Source: Pseudomonadota bacterium
GTDB lineage: Bacteria > Pseudomonadota > Gammaproteobacteria > Burkholderiales > Eutrophovitaceae
Direction: 5' to 3'
DNA: 14,763 bases
Assembly (NCBI GenBank): GCA_002704665.1
Contig: PAHB01000082.1
Span: 1-14,763 of the forward strand
In this document: positions 7,067 to 14,286 of the stretch, one piece after another
Position numbering within the stretch: position 1 is the stretch's first letter
How the letters are laid out: every line of letters begins with the position of its first letter
Made by a program: the position numbers and the translations under genes
Notes under the pieces: generated by a model
What the model saw: only the letters and a program-made list of their open reading frames with translations
What the model was told of the DNA's origin: nothing
Databases searched by the model: none

Positions 7067-7556
7067 TATTAACCACCCTAAAGAATATCGAAAACAGGAA
7101 ATTTACAATATACAATAACTTAAAAGACGTGAGGAGAGGAAAATATCAACTCTACAAGAATAGTTTTTCCGCGAAACGATTGCGAAAGACTTGTACCACT
7201 TGCCACTTAAGCAGACCATTTGTGACACGTTCATAATACGACCCAAGTCTTTAAAACCCCTTTATTTTCTGCAACGTTTTGTACCCTTGTACATCCCACC
7301 TATTTATAGCCCTCACGAGAGCAAGAGGAGAAAAAAAGAAAGTGATACTTTTATATCTTTATTAGTGTTCATTCTTTTATCGACAATATACCAAGGATTT
7401 TATTGGTCATGCCTCGTTGAGGGAACATTGACAGTGGCCTCAGAGTCTTTTGGTCGTAACTGAGAAAAGCAGGCATTCTGTAGTGCAATATTATAGTTTT
7501 AGAGATAATTCAACTATTTGCCCAATCCGAGGGCTTTTCGGTCGAAGGAAACCAAT
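7067..7556. other. 490-base intergenic region without a convincing gene
   Basis: This separates the divergent heme-monooxygenase-like gene and the secreted-protein gene. One plus-strand frame stays open from about 7191 to 7463 and holds a hydrophobic stretch (ISLLVFILLSTIYQGFYW), but it has no sensible start codon with a ribosome-binding site and the rest reads as noise. I see no RNA gene, no clear terminator and no repeat here. A TATTAT near 7488 could be a -10 box for the gene at 7557, but no matching -35 stands out. Confidence 0.5.
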
Positions 7557-8000
7557 ATGAACGACGTATTAAAGATATCTATGTGCCTTATTTCATTTGT
7601 TCTTATTACGCAAACTGCTTCGGCTGAAGAATACTTGTATACCTGTGTGAGCGAAGATAAAAACAGTTTCCATATCAAAGAGGGGCAGGTATGGAAGCTG
7701 GGTGATAAAAGATGGATTTTGGTTTTTGTCATTAATACAGATGAGCAATCAGTTTATGAAAAATATGCTGGAGAATTAGGAGGAAAGGAGACAGAAATTC
7801 AAAATCCATACCTTAAGGTGATAACATTTTCCGATAAAAGAATTTCCACAATGGAGGTTTCAAACACTCATGACGAGTACTCAAGAACTATACTGTATAA
7901 GACTTTTTTCATAGATAAAAACATTATGGTGGCAACAGGCCATACTGCCCAAAAGGATTTTTATATTTCAACTTGGAATTGTGCAGAAAGTTTAATTTAA
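7557..8000 (+). CDS. secreted hypothetical protein, 147 aa
   Basis: I do not recognise the family. The ATG at 7557 is chosen because AAGGA lies eight bases upstream and it starts a clean Sec signal peptide: a short N-terminus with one Lys, a hydrophobic core CLISFVLI and the cleavage site TASA before EEYLYTC. The mature part of about 124 residues is beta-rich in look and has only two cysteines, one near each end (YTC and WNC), which could form a disulfide joining the termini. The frame could extend upstream to 7518 but that would bury the signal peptide. A small membrane-protein gene follows 41 nt downstream. Function unknown; the periplasm is the likely location. Confidence 0.7.
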   Translation: MNDVLKISMCLISFVLITQTASAEEYLYTCVSEDKNSFHIKEGQVWKLGDKRWILVFVINTDEQSVYEKYAGELGGKETEIQNPYLKVITFSDKRISTMEVSNTHDEYSRTILYKTFFIDKNIMVATGHTAQKDFYISTWNCAESLI

Positions 8001-8041
8001 TAAAATAAAAGCGGTTCACAATCGGCCGTGGAGATAAAGGT

Positions 8042-8239
8042 ATGAAATTAAGATATATAGCAATAGGGTTAAATACACTTCTTTTGATGTTATGCGTGGG
8101 ATTTTTCGTTGGGCACGGTTTGCCAAAAAGCTTAATTTTGTGGGGTTCCGCAGTACTTTGGTTTGTCGCCCCTTTGGTAAATCTTGCGTTTATTTTTCGT
8201 TTGAATAAAAAAAATAGGTGCAATAGTTTCCCACTTTAA
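8042..8239 (+). CDS. small two-helix membrane protein, 65 aa
   Basis: An ATG preceded by GGAG and AAAGG gives 65 residues with two hydrophobic helices (about 5-25 and 30-53), a Gly-His-Gly-Leu-Pro turn between them and a basic end RLNKKNRC. The ribosome-binding site and sensible topology (basic tail inside) argue for a real gene. It follows the secreted protein by 41 nt on the same strand and may share its transcript. I recognise no family. A frame on the other strand overlapping it looks like a shadow. Confidence 0.55.
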   Translation: MKLRYIAIGLNTLLLMLCVGFFVGHGLPKSLILWGSAVLWFVAPLVNLAFIFRLNKKNRCNSFPL

Positions 8240-8403
8240 ATCCACTAAACCCCGAGTGGTAGCTCACTAATTATCTGTTATCACCAACTTAGTGGTAGAC
8301 AGTATATTTGTCAGCAGCGGTAATTGAAACACCTAGCTCGGTGATTCAAAAAAAAGTAGAGCCGGGTAGAGCAAATATACTTAGGAATCAAATTGAAGAG
8401 GGG

Positions 8404-8625
8404 TTATTTGCTTTTTTTTGAGGCAAAAATTTTTTTTGTATAACTCGTAAGCTTGTTGTAATTGCTAAGTAAACTTCCCAATGCGAATATCGCCAATCCA
8501 TGGTGAGAGCCAAAGGCATCAAAATCATGAAGGCCCAAATCATCGGTTATTTCGATTACGCATGAAATTAAAAGGACAATGTAAACAATGACTGCCAACC
8601 AAGGATTTTTCTCAAAATCAATCAT
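8404..8625 (-). CDS. small membrane protein, 73 aa
   Basis: The minus strand gives 73 residues: MIDFEKNPW, a membrane helix LAVIVYIVLLISCVIEI, an acidic loop DDLGLHDFDAFGSHHG, a second helix LAIFALGSLL, and a Lys-rich tail. The loop, with two adjacent His and three or more Asp, is unusual for noise, and the topology is coherent. No clear ribosome-binding site is seen. It is convergent with the 8042 gene and separated by about 160 nt that hold only short weak hairpins. No family recognised. Confidence 0.5.
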   Translation of the reverse strand: MIDFEKNPWLAVIVYIVLLISCVIEITDDLGLHDFDAFGSHHGLAIFALGSLLSNYNKLTSYTKKIFASKKSK

Positions 8626-8868
8626 TTTATATTATGTGCAAAAAAACCTTCACCCTTATATTTTCTAAAATTAAGGATATAATTATCTAGTATTAGATAC
8701 AAAAAGCAATTTTTTTAGAGGTTGCGCCGCGAGGATAAGTGTCTTTTTGATCTGCGGCATTCATGGTCTGATCTGCATTTTTCTAAGATGCTGGATCGGA
8801 TTGAAAAGTATTTCTTCATATTTTTATGGCAGGCATATTAACCCCGAAGTAAATACTTTTTAATCAAT

Positions 8869-9614
8869 TCACGGAGATGTTTTTTTTGAGCATCCCTTTA
8901 ATTTGCTTTTAATACATTTTCTCGCAAGAACTTGTGCCTTCTCTATTTCTGCTTTTGTCATTTTTTTAGATAGAAAATCCTTCAATCCTTTCGCTTCTTT
9001 TTGCCCGCTCATTGATCCAATATTTGCCCACATATATGCATATAAATTATTTTGCGGAACGCCCTCTCCTTCCGAAAACATAATTCCAAGATTAGTCTGA
9101 GCTCCAGCATGACCTTGCTCTGCGGCAAAGGTGTACCACTTGAATGCTTCGTGGTAGGCTTGACGAACGGTTTCTCCTAGGTAGTAAAATACTCCTACAT
9201 TGAATTGTGCTCTAGCATGTCCCTGTTGAGCAGCAAGCACGTACCACCTAATCGCTTTTTATAATCTTGGGGAACGCCCTCACCCTTGCTGTGCATCAAT
9301 CCAAGCCTATATTGCGCTGCAAGAATACCTTGCTCAGCAGCAAGGGAGAACCATCTAAAAGCTTCCTTATAGTTTTGGGGTACCCCATCTCCTTGGGAGT
9401 ACAGTATTCCAAGATTGTTTTGGGCAGCAGCATCCCCTTGTTCCGCAAGCACTTCAAATTCTTCGAACGCAGCCTCATAGTCACCAGAGTGGAGAGCATC
9501 AAGCCCTTCCTGCCATCCAGCGCAAGCGTTTGCGGTCAGAAAAACGAGAAAGACGAAACTATGCAAGCCTTTTAATTTTTTTCGTATCTTTCGGAATTTT
9601 TTTATGTTGGACAT
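8869..9614 (-). pseudogene. Sel1-repeat (SLR) exported protein, broken by a one-base frameshift
   Basis: Two overlapping frames make one gene. The first part starts at ATG 9614 (a GTG sits just upstream at 9620) with a signal peptide ending TANACA before GWQEGLDAL. It then has Sel1 repeats with AAAQNNLGILYSQGDGVPQNYKEAFRW-type cores. After GEGVPQDYKK the frame goes wrong near 9258. The other frame continues the repeat as AIRWYVLAAQQGHARAQFNVG and carries two more repeats before a C-terminal region FLSKKMTKAEIEKAQ. Adding one A to the AAAAA run restores an unbroken protein of about 247 residues with at least four repeats. Sel1 repeats form helical scaffolds for protein binding; this one would act in the periplasm. 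It may be a real mutation or a sequence error. Confidence 0.8.
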
Positions 9615-9886
9615 GCGCACAACGGGTACAAAAAAATAACATGTAATTGACCGTATTATCTTAACCTAACAGAATTTTCACCAATAATAAAATGACATTG
9701 CTGCATAACCTTCTAGCTTATTCTGATTTTCTTAGTTACGATAACGTCGTTTGTATTGTAATACGCGGAAAATTTTTATAGAATTTAGTAACCGTTTCTC
9801 TGGTCACTATACTTTCCCCGAAGATAATGTAATTGGTTATCTTTTTTTTAATTAATAATCGAATAAATACCGACAAAAAATCATTT

Positions 9887-10753
9887 TTAGTCATCACGTT
9901 GTGTACTTTTAAAACTATACAACCCGGCCAATACGACTATTAATGATCCGATGAGAACAGCAATTTCAATAATTTCACCGAAAAATACAACTCCAATAAG
10001 TGTATTAAAAACTAATTGAAAATAATTAAATGGCTGCAGAATCGATGCCGGTGAAAGTTGATATGCTTTAATAATACAATAGTGTGCCGATGTTCCAAGG
10101 ATTGAAATTATTAAAATTAAGAGTCCATCAAAGTTTTTTAAATTGGTAAAAAAAAACGGCCCTACCAAAGATAAAATCAATGCACCAGAAATTCCTGTAT
10201 AAAAAAAACTTGTACCAGCACTATCATAATTAGAGACAAAACGAGTCAGTATTTGATACAAGGCATATGCAAAAGCGCACATTAATGCAATGTAAGAAAT
10301 TGGATCAAAGACATCTAATCCAGGCCTTAAAATTATTAAAACACCAATGAAACCTAAACCAATTGCGATAATTCTTTGTAAATTTAACTTTTCGTGTAGA
10401 AATGCCATTGCAAGGGCTGTTACAAATAGGGGTGAAACAGCAAATATTGCGGAAGTCTCAATTAATCCCAACTCTAAAAAACAGTAATGAGCAAAACACA
10501 TTTGAATCGCTAGCAAAGAGCCACGAAAAATCTGTATGAATTTTCTTTTGCTGTTTGCCGTTTGCCCAATGGAGGTTTTGCTTTTGCTGTTGATTAAGAT
10601 TATCGTTAACGCAAAAAACCAATATCGGAACATATTAAGTGTTGTAACGTTATATGTCTCCGCTAAATGTTTGGTGACGCCATTCATAATTGAAAAACAT
10701 AAAACAGCAAAAATTAGGAATAAAATTCCTTTTGTGTTTGTGGCTAATGACAA
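9887..10753 (-). CDS. DMT-superfamily transporter with two EamA domains
   Basis: A 288-residue inner-membrane protein with about ten hydrophobic helices in two EamA halves. The first half begins with KGILFLIFAVLCFSIMNGVTKHL and ends near FIGVLIILRPG (the typical G-V-x-x-x-x-R-P-G). The second half begins at about FDPISYIALMCAFAYALYQIL and ends with LIVVLAGLYSF. Length is normal. These carriers export or take up small metabolites such as amino acids, nucleotides or SAM; the substrate cannot be read here. The only start in the frame is TTG at 10753, without a good ribosome-binding site; an upstream in-frame TGA limits any extension. It is divergent from the GST gene, with a 186-base gap that should carry both promoters. 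Confidence 0.87.
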   Translation of the reverse strand: MSLATNTKGILFLIFAVLCFSIMNGVTKHLAETYNVTTLNMFRYWFFALTIILINSKSKTSIGQTANSKRKFIQIFRGSLLAIQMCFAHYCFLELGLIETSAIFAVSPLFVTALAMAFLHEKLNLQRIIAIGLGFIGVLIILRPGLDVFDPISYIALMCAFAYALYQILTRFVSNYDSAGTSFFYTGISGALILSLVGPFFFTNLKNFDGLLILIISILGTSAHYCIIKAYQLSPASILQPFNYFQLVFNTLIGVVFFGEIIEIAVLIGSLIVVLAGLYSFKSTQRDD

Positions 10754-10939
10754 AGCAAAAAAACCGTTGGAACAGAATTTATTTCATTAATCAGAGTCAT
10801 TTTGCTGCGAAGGCTTTTTTTGTGATTTTTGTTGCTTTTGAGTTTTATTTAGTTGGAAAATTTATATGATAAAATATTTTTGCATCCTTTGAAAATTATA
10901 AATTACAATGTGGTTTAACCCAACTATCTATAGGTATTT

Positions 10940-11563
10940 ATGTTAACAGTATATGGAAGACAATCATCGGCCAATGTTCAAAAAGTTCATTGGATTTGCG
11001 CAGAGGGCAATTTAGAATTTAAAGCTGTAAATGTTGGAGGCAAATATGGTGGACATACCTCCTCGGAATTTAAACAAATGAACCCAAACAGCACTGTCCC
11101 AGTTTTGATGGATGATGATTTTATTATTTATGAATCAAATTCAATTATAAAATATATTTCGGACAAGTTTAATGTGCTTAAATCGCACAATAGTGTAAAA
11201 ATAGCATTAAATAATCAATGGATTGATTGGTCAAGTTTGGTTTTTGGATTACAGTGTGCAACATACACAGCACACAATATGTTGCTTCCTATTGAGCAGA
11301 GAAACCCAACTTTAGCAGCCGAAACAAAGGAAAAAATTTATTTGAGTTTTCAAATACTAGACAACCAATTACAAAGTGATCATTTCATACTAAACAATGA
11401 GCTTAGTTTAGCAGACGTGCCAATAGGTTGTTGGTTACACCGGTGTTTTATTTTGGACTTAGATTTCTCAAATTTTAAATCGCTAAAAGATTTTTATATT
11501 AGATTAAAAGAAAGAAGGGCTTTTGAAAAAGCGGTTATTTCAGCACCATTACCTCCCAACTAA
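10940..11563 (+). CDS. glutathione S-transferase family protein
   Basis: A 207-residue cytosolic protein with the GST plan. The thioredoxin-like domain (1-80) starts LTVYGRQSSANVQKVHWIC, where S9 or S10 could be the glutathione-activating residue; the cis-Pro motif VPVL is at 53-56 and the glutathione gamma-Glu binding motif ES at 65-66. The helical C-terminal domain contains NNELSLADVPIG with the conserved Asp that holds the fold. No extra domain. Typical roles are conjugation of electrophiles or peroxide reduction. The start has no strong ribosome-binding site. It is divergent from the EamA gene, so a link in export of small compounds is possible but not shown. Confidence 0.87.
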   Translation: MLTVYGRQSSANVQKVHWICAEGNLEFKAVNVGGKYGGHTSSEFKQMNPNSTVPVLMDDDFIIYESNSIIKYISDKFNVLKSHNSVKIALNNQWIDWSSLVFGLQCATYTAHNMLLPIEQRNPTLAAETKEKIYLSFQILDNQLQSDHFILNNELSLADVPIGCWLHRCFILDLDFSNFKSLKDFYIRLKERRAFEKAVISAPLPPN

Positions 11564-11625
11564 AATTATAAGGTTTATTCTACCGTAATGGATTTTTTGC
11601 TGATGATGCTAATGAAGAATTATAG

Positions 11626-11721
11626 GTGTGGTTTCTCCTCATAAATCTGTTCCTTGCTGTATTCATGGATATTCTGGCAAAAGGGCTTTCCAATCAATTC
11701 CTTGTGACCAAAGCTACATGG
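11626..11721 (+). pseudogene. possible relic of an EamA transporter N-terminus
   Basis: A 32-codon open stretch between TAG codons reads VWFLLINLFLAVFMDILAK followed by GLSNQFLVTKATW. This resembles the first helix of EamA carriers: small hydrophobics, then M-D-x-x-x-K-x-L and a final aromatic before a basic residue. It lines up without gaps with MNGVTKHLAETYNVTT of the intact neighbour at 10753. IRY occurs four codons later after two stops. No further similarity is seen downstream. This is a weak, short match. Confidence 0.28.
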
Positions 11722-11939
11722 TAGAACTAGATCCGGTATTTGGAACCTCTAACCGCACACTAAGATAGATGACAGAAAAAATGCAGTGCTCAATAGTAAT
11801 GTTAGGTATAAACTGCAAAACAAGATTTGTTACAAATTTTTATTCTTTATCTTGCAAATGTATTTTTTACATAGGATAAATGCCCGATAGTGACAGAAAG
11901 ACTGACGGATACAACAACTAGACTATTGAGCCAATTTCT

Positions 11940-11969
11940 AAAAAAGGTGTAAACCTACAACACTTTTTT
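11940..11969. terminator. possible bidirectional terminator hairpin
   Basis: AAAAAAGGTGT and ACACTTTTTT can pair with one bulged G around a nine-base loop, leaving a T-run on the plus strand and, by symmetry, on the minus strand. It lies upstream of hspQ in a gene-poor stretch and would shield hspQ from upstream transcription. The stem is AT-rich, so it is weak. Confidence 0.35.
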
Positions 11970-11986
11970 GATTTCAATTATATATA

Positions 11987-12000
11987 AAATTAGATAAGAT
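11987..12000 (+). repeat. 14-base direct repeat, left copy
   Basis: AAATTAGATAAGAT stands nine bases before the hspQ start codon. An identical copy spans the hspQ stop at 12335-12348. AT-rich composition makes chance likely. Confidence 0.5.
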
Positions 12001-12008
12001 AGAGTTAT

Positions 12009-12341
12009 ATGAAAAACATTATTAAACCGAATTTTATGCTTGGGCAGGTTGTTAAACATAGATTTTTTGGATTTAGAGGCGTCATATTTGATATCGATCC
12101 GGAATTTAATAACACCGAAGAATGGTATCAAAGTATTCCGGAGGAAATAAGACCGCATAAGAACCAACCCTTTTATCACTTGTTTGCTGAAAATGACGAA
12201 ATTTGTTACACCGCTTATGTCTCTCAGCAAAACCTTCTTCAAGATGATTCTAACCGACCTGTCAGACATCCAGAAGTAAAGGAAAATTTTGGTAATTTTG
12301 GGGGTAAAGCGTACGAATTATTAAAACAAAGTTTAAATTAG
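12009..12341 (+). CDS. hspQ: HspQ (YccV-like) heat-shock / hemimethylated-DNA-binding protein
   Basis: A 110-residue protein that matches the HspQ family along its length: FMLGQVVKHRFFGFRGVIFD, then DPEFNNTEEWYQSIPEEIRP, QPFYHLFAENDE, TAYVSQQNLLQDD and PVRHPEV. All of these are near-invariant blocks. HspQ is a small beta-barrel protein reported to bind hemimethylated oriC DNA in Escherichia coli, affect DnaA stability and tune Lon protease specificity; it is found mainly in Pseudomonadota. It stands alone, with about 450 bases before it and 330 after. The start ATG has a weak GAG-like ribosome-binding site. Confidence 0.93.
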   Translation: MKNIIKPNFMLGQVVKHRFFGFRGVIFDIDPEFNNTEEWYQSIPEEIRPHKNQPFYHLFAENDEICYTAYVSQQNLLQDDSNRPVRHPEVKENFGNFGGKAYELLKQSLN

Positions 12342-12348
12342 ATAAGAT
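12335..12348 (+). repeat. 14-base direct repeat, right copy
   Basis: Identical to 11987-12000 and includes the hspQ TAG stop codon. The surrounding bases differ, so the repeat does not extend. Confidence 0.5.
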
Positions 12349-12675
12349 GATAAATAACATTTAGTCTGATTGCGGAAAAAATCACCCACGCTAGACTCTC
12401 ACAGCAAATTTTTTTAAGAAAACTTTATCCCACCAAAAACTCCATATTCTTCGGTGCACCATCCCTCATCAATATATTGATTTAGAGCTAATTTCATATC
12501 AACACATTGAGAAGATTAAAGTGAAAGAAATTGCTGAAAAATTGCCAGCATAGCTGTTCAATAGAGTTTTTGAATTCGCATATTCATAAAAAAATTCCAA
12601 CATCTTCTTTATTTAATGCAGTAATCGTATCAATAATAGTAATATAATAACCCAATTTACTTCTAGTATTTTTGG
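12342..12675. other. 334-base AT-rich intergenic region
   Basis: No gene, RNA gene or strong terminator is visible. One plus-strand frame of about 52 codons ending at 12553 is open but has no start codon or family marks. The promoter of the lipoprotein operon must lie near the right end; AT-rich -10-like boxes around 12640-12655 (such as TAATAT) are too common here to choose. Confidence 0.45.
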
Positions 12676-13869
12676 ATGTTTTTTAATAAGTATATTTGTG
12701 TGTTACTACTGACGGTTATTTTTTGTTCTGGCTGCTCAAGCAAGAATTCGAAAGTAGCGCACATAAAAAATGAACAAATTATTACAATCTCAGATTCTAA
12801 TTTCCTAGATTATTTAAATAAGTTTCAAAATAATTATAAAACTGAAATTGTATTAGATAATTTTATTAAGATAAACGAGATTGCAAAAAGACAAATTGAA
12901 AAACCGTACGTAAACGAAAATATTTTAATTGAATCATTTAAGTTTTTAGTTCCCAATGAAAATTTAGGAATCTACCAAATAAGACCCTTTGAGAGTTTGT
13001 ATTTATTAAATCAAATTACTTTGATGCATTTGCTAATGGGAAAACCAGATAAAGCCAGAGTTAGTACAGTGCAAACCATAAACAGAATGGAGTTAATTAA
13101 TAATTTTGACAGAAAAGAAAGAGAAAATTTGGACGAATTAACAAATAAACCAATTTCCTCTTTAAAAAAATCTATTTATTTAAAAGATTCCAAAAAAAAA
13201 TTACAACATTTAAGTCTTGAAAATGCTAAAAGATTTGCTAATTATCTGAATGGTTTGGTTTTTGAGATTAATAAGGAAAAAAATCTAAGTGATTTTGCTT
13301 ATCAGGCAGCAGGGTTCGGAAATGATAAAATATCAGATAGAGATATTATTGTTATTACTGAACATAGTGAGATTGATCCTATTCAAAGTGAAACGGTTAT
13401 TTTTGATGATGGGCGATATTTATTTAATATGAAAATCCCCTATATCGGTAGAAAAATAGTAAATTTTAATGCCTTTGAAAAGGAAAATTGTGATCATTTT
13501 TTATTGGAAGACTATAACTTAAAACTAGCTTATCAACTTGATCATGAAATGAATAAATTTCTAATAAGATCATTTATAAAGTTAGGTTTACAGTCGTATT
13601 TAATAGTATCTTTAGATGAAGTTGATGATTCTGGCATTTTAAGTTCATTAGCGAGTCTTTTTTTCTTGTTTGGAAATAAAGCCGATATCCGGCATTGGTC
13701 TAAGATCCCAAGTTACTTGAGTATTTGTAGATTCAACGCTAAAGATGATCACATAGAAATTCAATTAAACAATAAGAGTAAAAATATTAGAGTTTCCAAA
13801 GGAATAAATTTGATTTATGTTAAAAAAAATAATAGAAATGTAACATTTAAAACAGTTGTGTATAATTGA
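12676..13869 (+). CDS. COG3014-like lipoprotein, first gene of the YcfL-LpoB operon
   Basis: A 397-residue lipoprotein with a short basic N-terminus, a hydrophobic core and the lipobox CSGC, so lipidation at C20. After a disordered Ser/Lys stretch comes a long helical region around QIRPFESLYLLNQITLMHLLMGKPDKARVSTV, TPR-like in character. The C-terminal half has the pattern of the COG3014 family: PYIGRK, then YLIVSLDEVDDSGILSSLASLFF and NKADIRHWSKIPSYLSICRF before a beta-rich end. The gene is very AT-rich and Lys/Asn-rich. It is three bases from the YcfL-like gene, which overlaps the LpoB gene: the same order as in several gammaproteobacteria. Outer-membrane or periplasmic location; probable helper of LpoB and cell-wall synthesis. 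Its function is not known. Confidence 0.72.
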   Translation: MFFNKYICVLLLTVIFCSGCSSKNSKVAHIKNEQIITISDSNFLDYLNKFQNNYKTEIVLDNFIKINEIAKRQIEKPYVNENILIESFKFLVPNENLGIYQIRPFESLYLLNQITLMHLLMGKPDKARVSTVQTINRMELINNFDRKERENLDELTNKPISSLKKSIYLKDSKKKLQHLSLENAKRFANYLNGLVFEINKEKNLSDFAYQAAGFGNDKISDRDIIVITEHSEIDPIQSETVIFDDGRYLFNMKIPYIGRKIVNFNAFEKENCDHFLLEDYNLKLAYQLDHEMNKFLIRSFIKLGLQSYLIVSLDEVDDSGILSSLASLFFLFGNKADIRHWSKIPSYLSICRFNAKDDHIEIQLNNKSKNIRVSKGINLIYVKKNNRNVTFKTVVYN

Positions 13870-13872
13870 GAT

Positions 13873-14286
13873 ATGAAATTATCATCATTTATTGCTTTTC
13901 TTTGCATGGCCATTCTAGCCTCTTCCTGCTCAACAAAAAGACCACTCATGCCGTATGAAATGTGTCCCGGTTATTCAGAGCTTGGCTCCCAAAAAAAATT
14001 AATTAAATCTAAAGTCAAATATTTAAAAGGTGTCAATGTTGATATTGTTCAACTGAGGTGCCTTATAGCTGAAAATGGGCTAATGAATGTGGATATAGAT
14101 TTTGAGAATAATTACAGAAAAAAACAACAAACTGAGTTTTTAGTCAGCTGGTACGAAACAAATGGAATGGCAGCTGAAACTGATGCTAATTGGAGAATGC
14201 TCATTTTATATCCGGATGAGAAACGAACAATAAAGTTAACCTCTCCTAATAAACTAGCGAAAGACTTCACCATCCAAATTAAATGA
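13873..14286 (+). CDS. YcfL-like lipoprotein (DUF1425)
   Basis: A 137-residue lipoprotein with a signal peptide ending LASSC, so lipidation at C19. The C-terminal half carries the DUF1425 pattern: EFLVSWYETNGMAAETDANWRML, then LYPDEKRTIKLTSPN and KDFTIQIK, a beta-sandwich like domain. Escherichia coli YcfL stands directly before lpoB in the same way. The start is three bases after the previous stop, and the TGA overlaps the ATG of the next gene (ATGA), so the three genes are almost surely one operon with coupled translation. No biochemical role is known. Confidence 0.8.
   Translation: MKLSSFIAFLCMAILASSCSTKRPLMPYEMCPGYSELGSQKKLIKSKVKYLKGVNVDIVQLRCLIAENGLMNVDIDFENNYRKKQQTEFLVSWYETNGMAAETDANWRMLILYPDEKRTIKLTSPNKLAKDFTIQIK

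Larger units (their letters stand above)
11564..12008. other. 445-base region between GST and hspQ
   Basis: No intact gene. It holds the short EamA-like relic (11626-11721), the AT-rich hairpin (11940-11969) and the left copy of a 14-base direct repeat (11987-12000). A promoter for hspQ should be near its right end but I cannot pick it out in the AT-rich DNA. Confidence 0.5.

Noticed and set aside
7924..8223. Minus-strand 99-codon frame over the 8042 membrane protein
   Set aside because: No ribosome-binding site, low-complexity product, and it overlaps two better supported plus-strand genes.
8241..8400. CCACT/AGTGG and CACC/GGTG short hairpins as terminators or a small RNA
   Set aside because: Stems of only four or five bases with long loops; the A-run after the second is on the wrong strand for a plus-strand terminator.
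9374..9392. GGGGTACCCC palindrome that could be another CsoR-like site
   Set aside because: It lies inside the Sel1-repeat gene and is simply the codons for Gly-Val-Pro, repeated in each Sel1 unit.
12396..12553. Start-less open frame of about 52 codons containing KIKVKEIAEKLPA
   Set aside because: No start codon, no family similarity, and such a length is expected by chance in the intergenic DNA.
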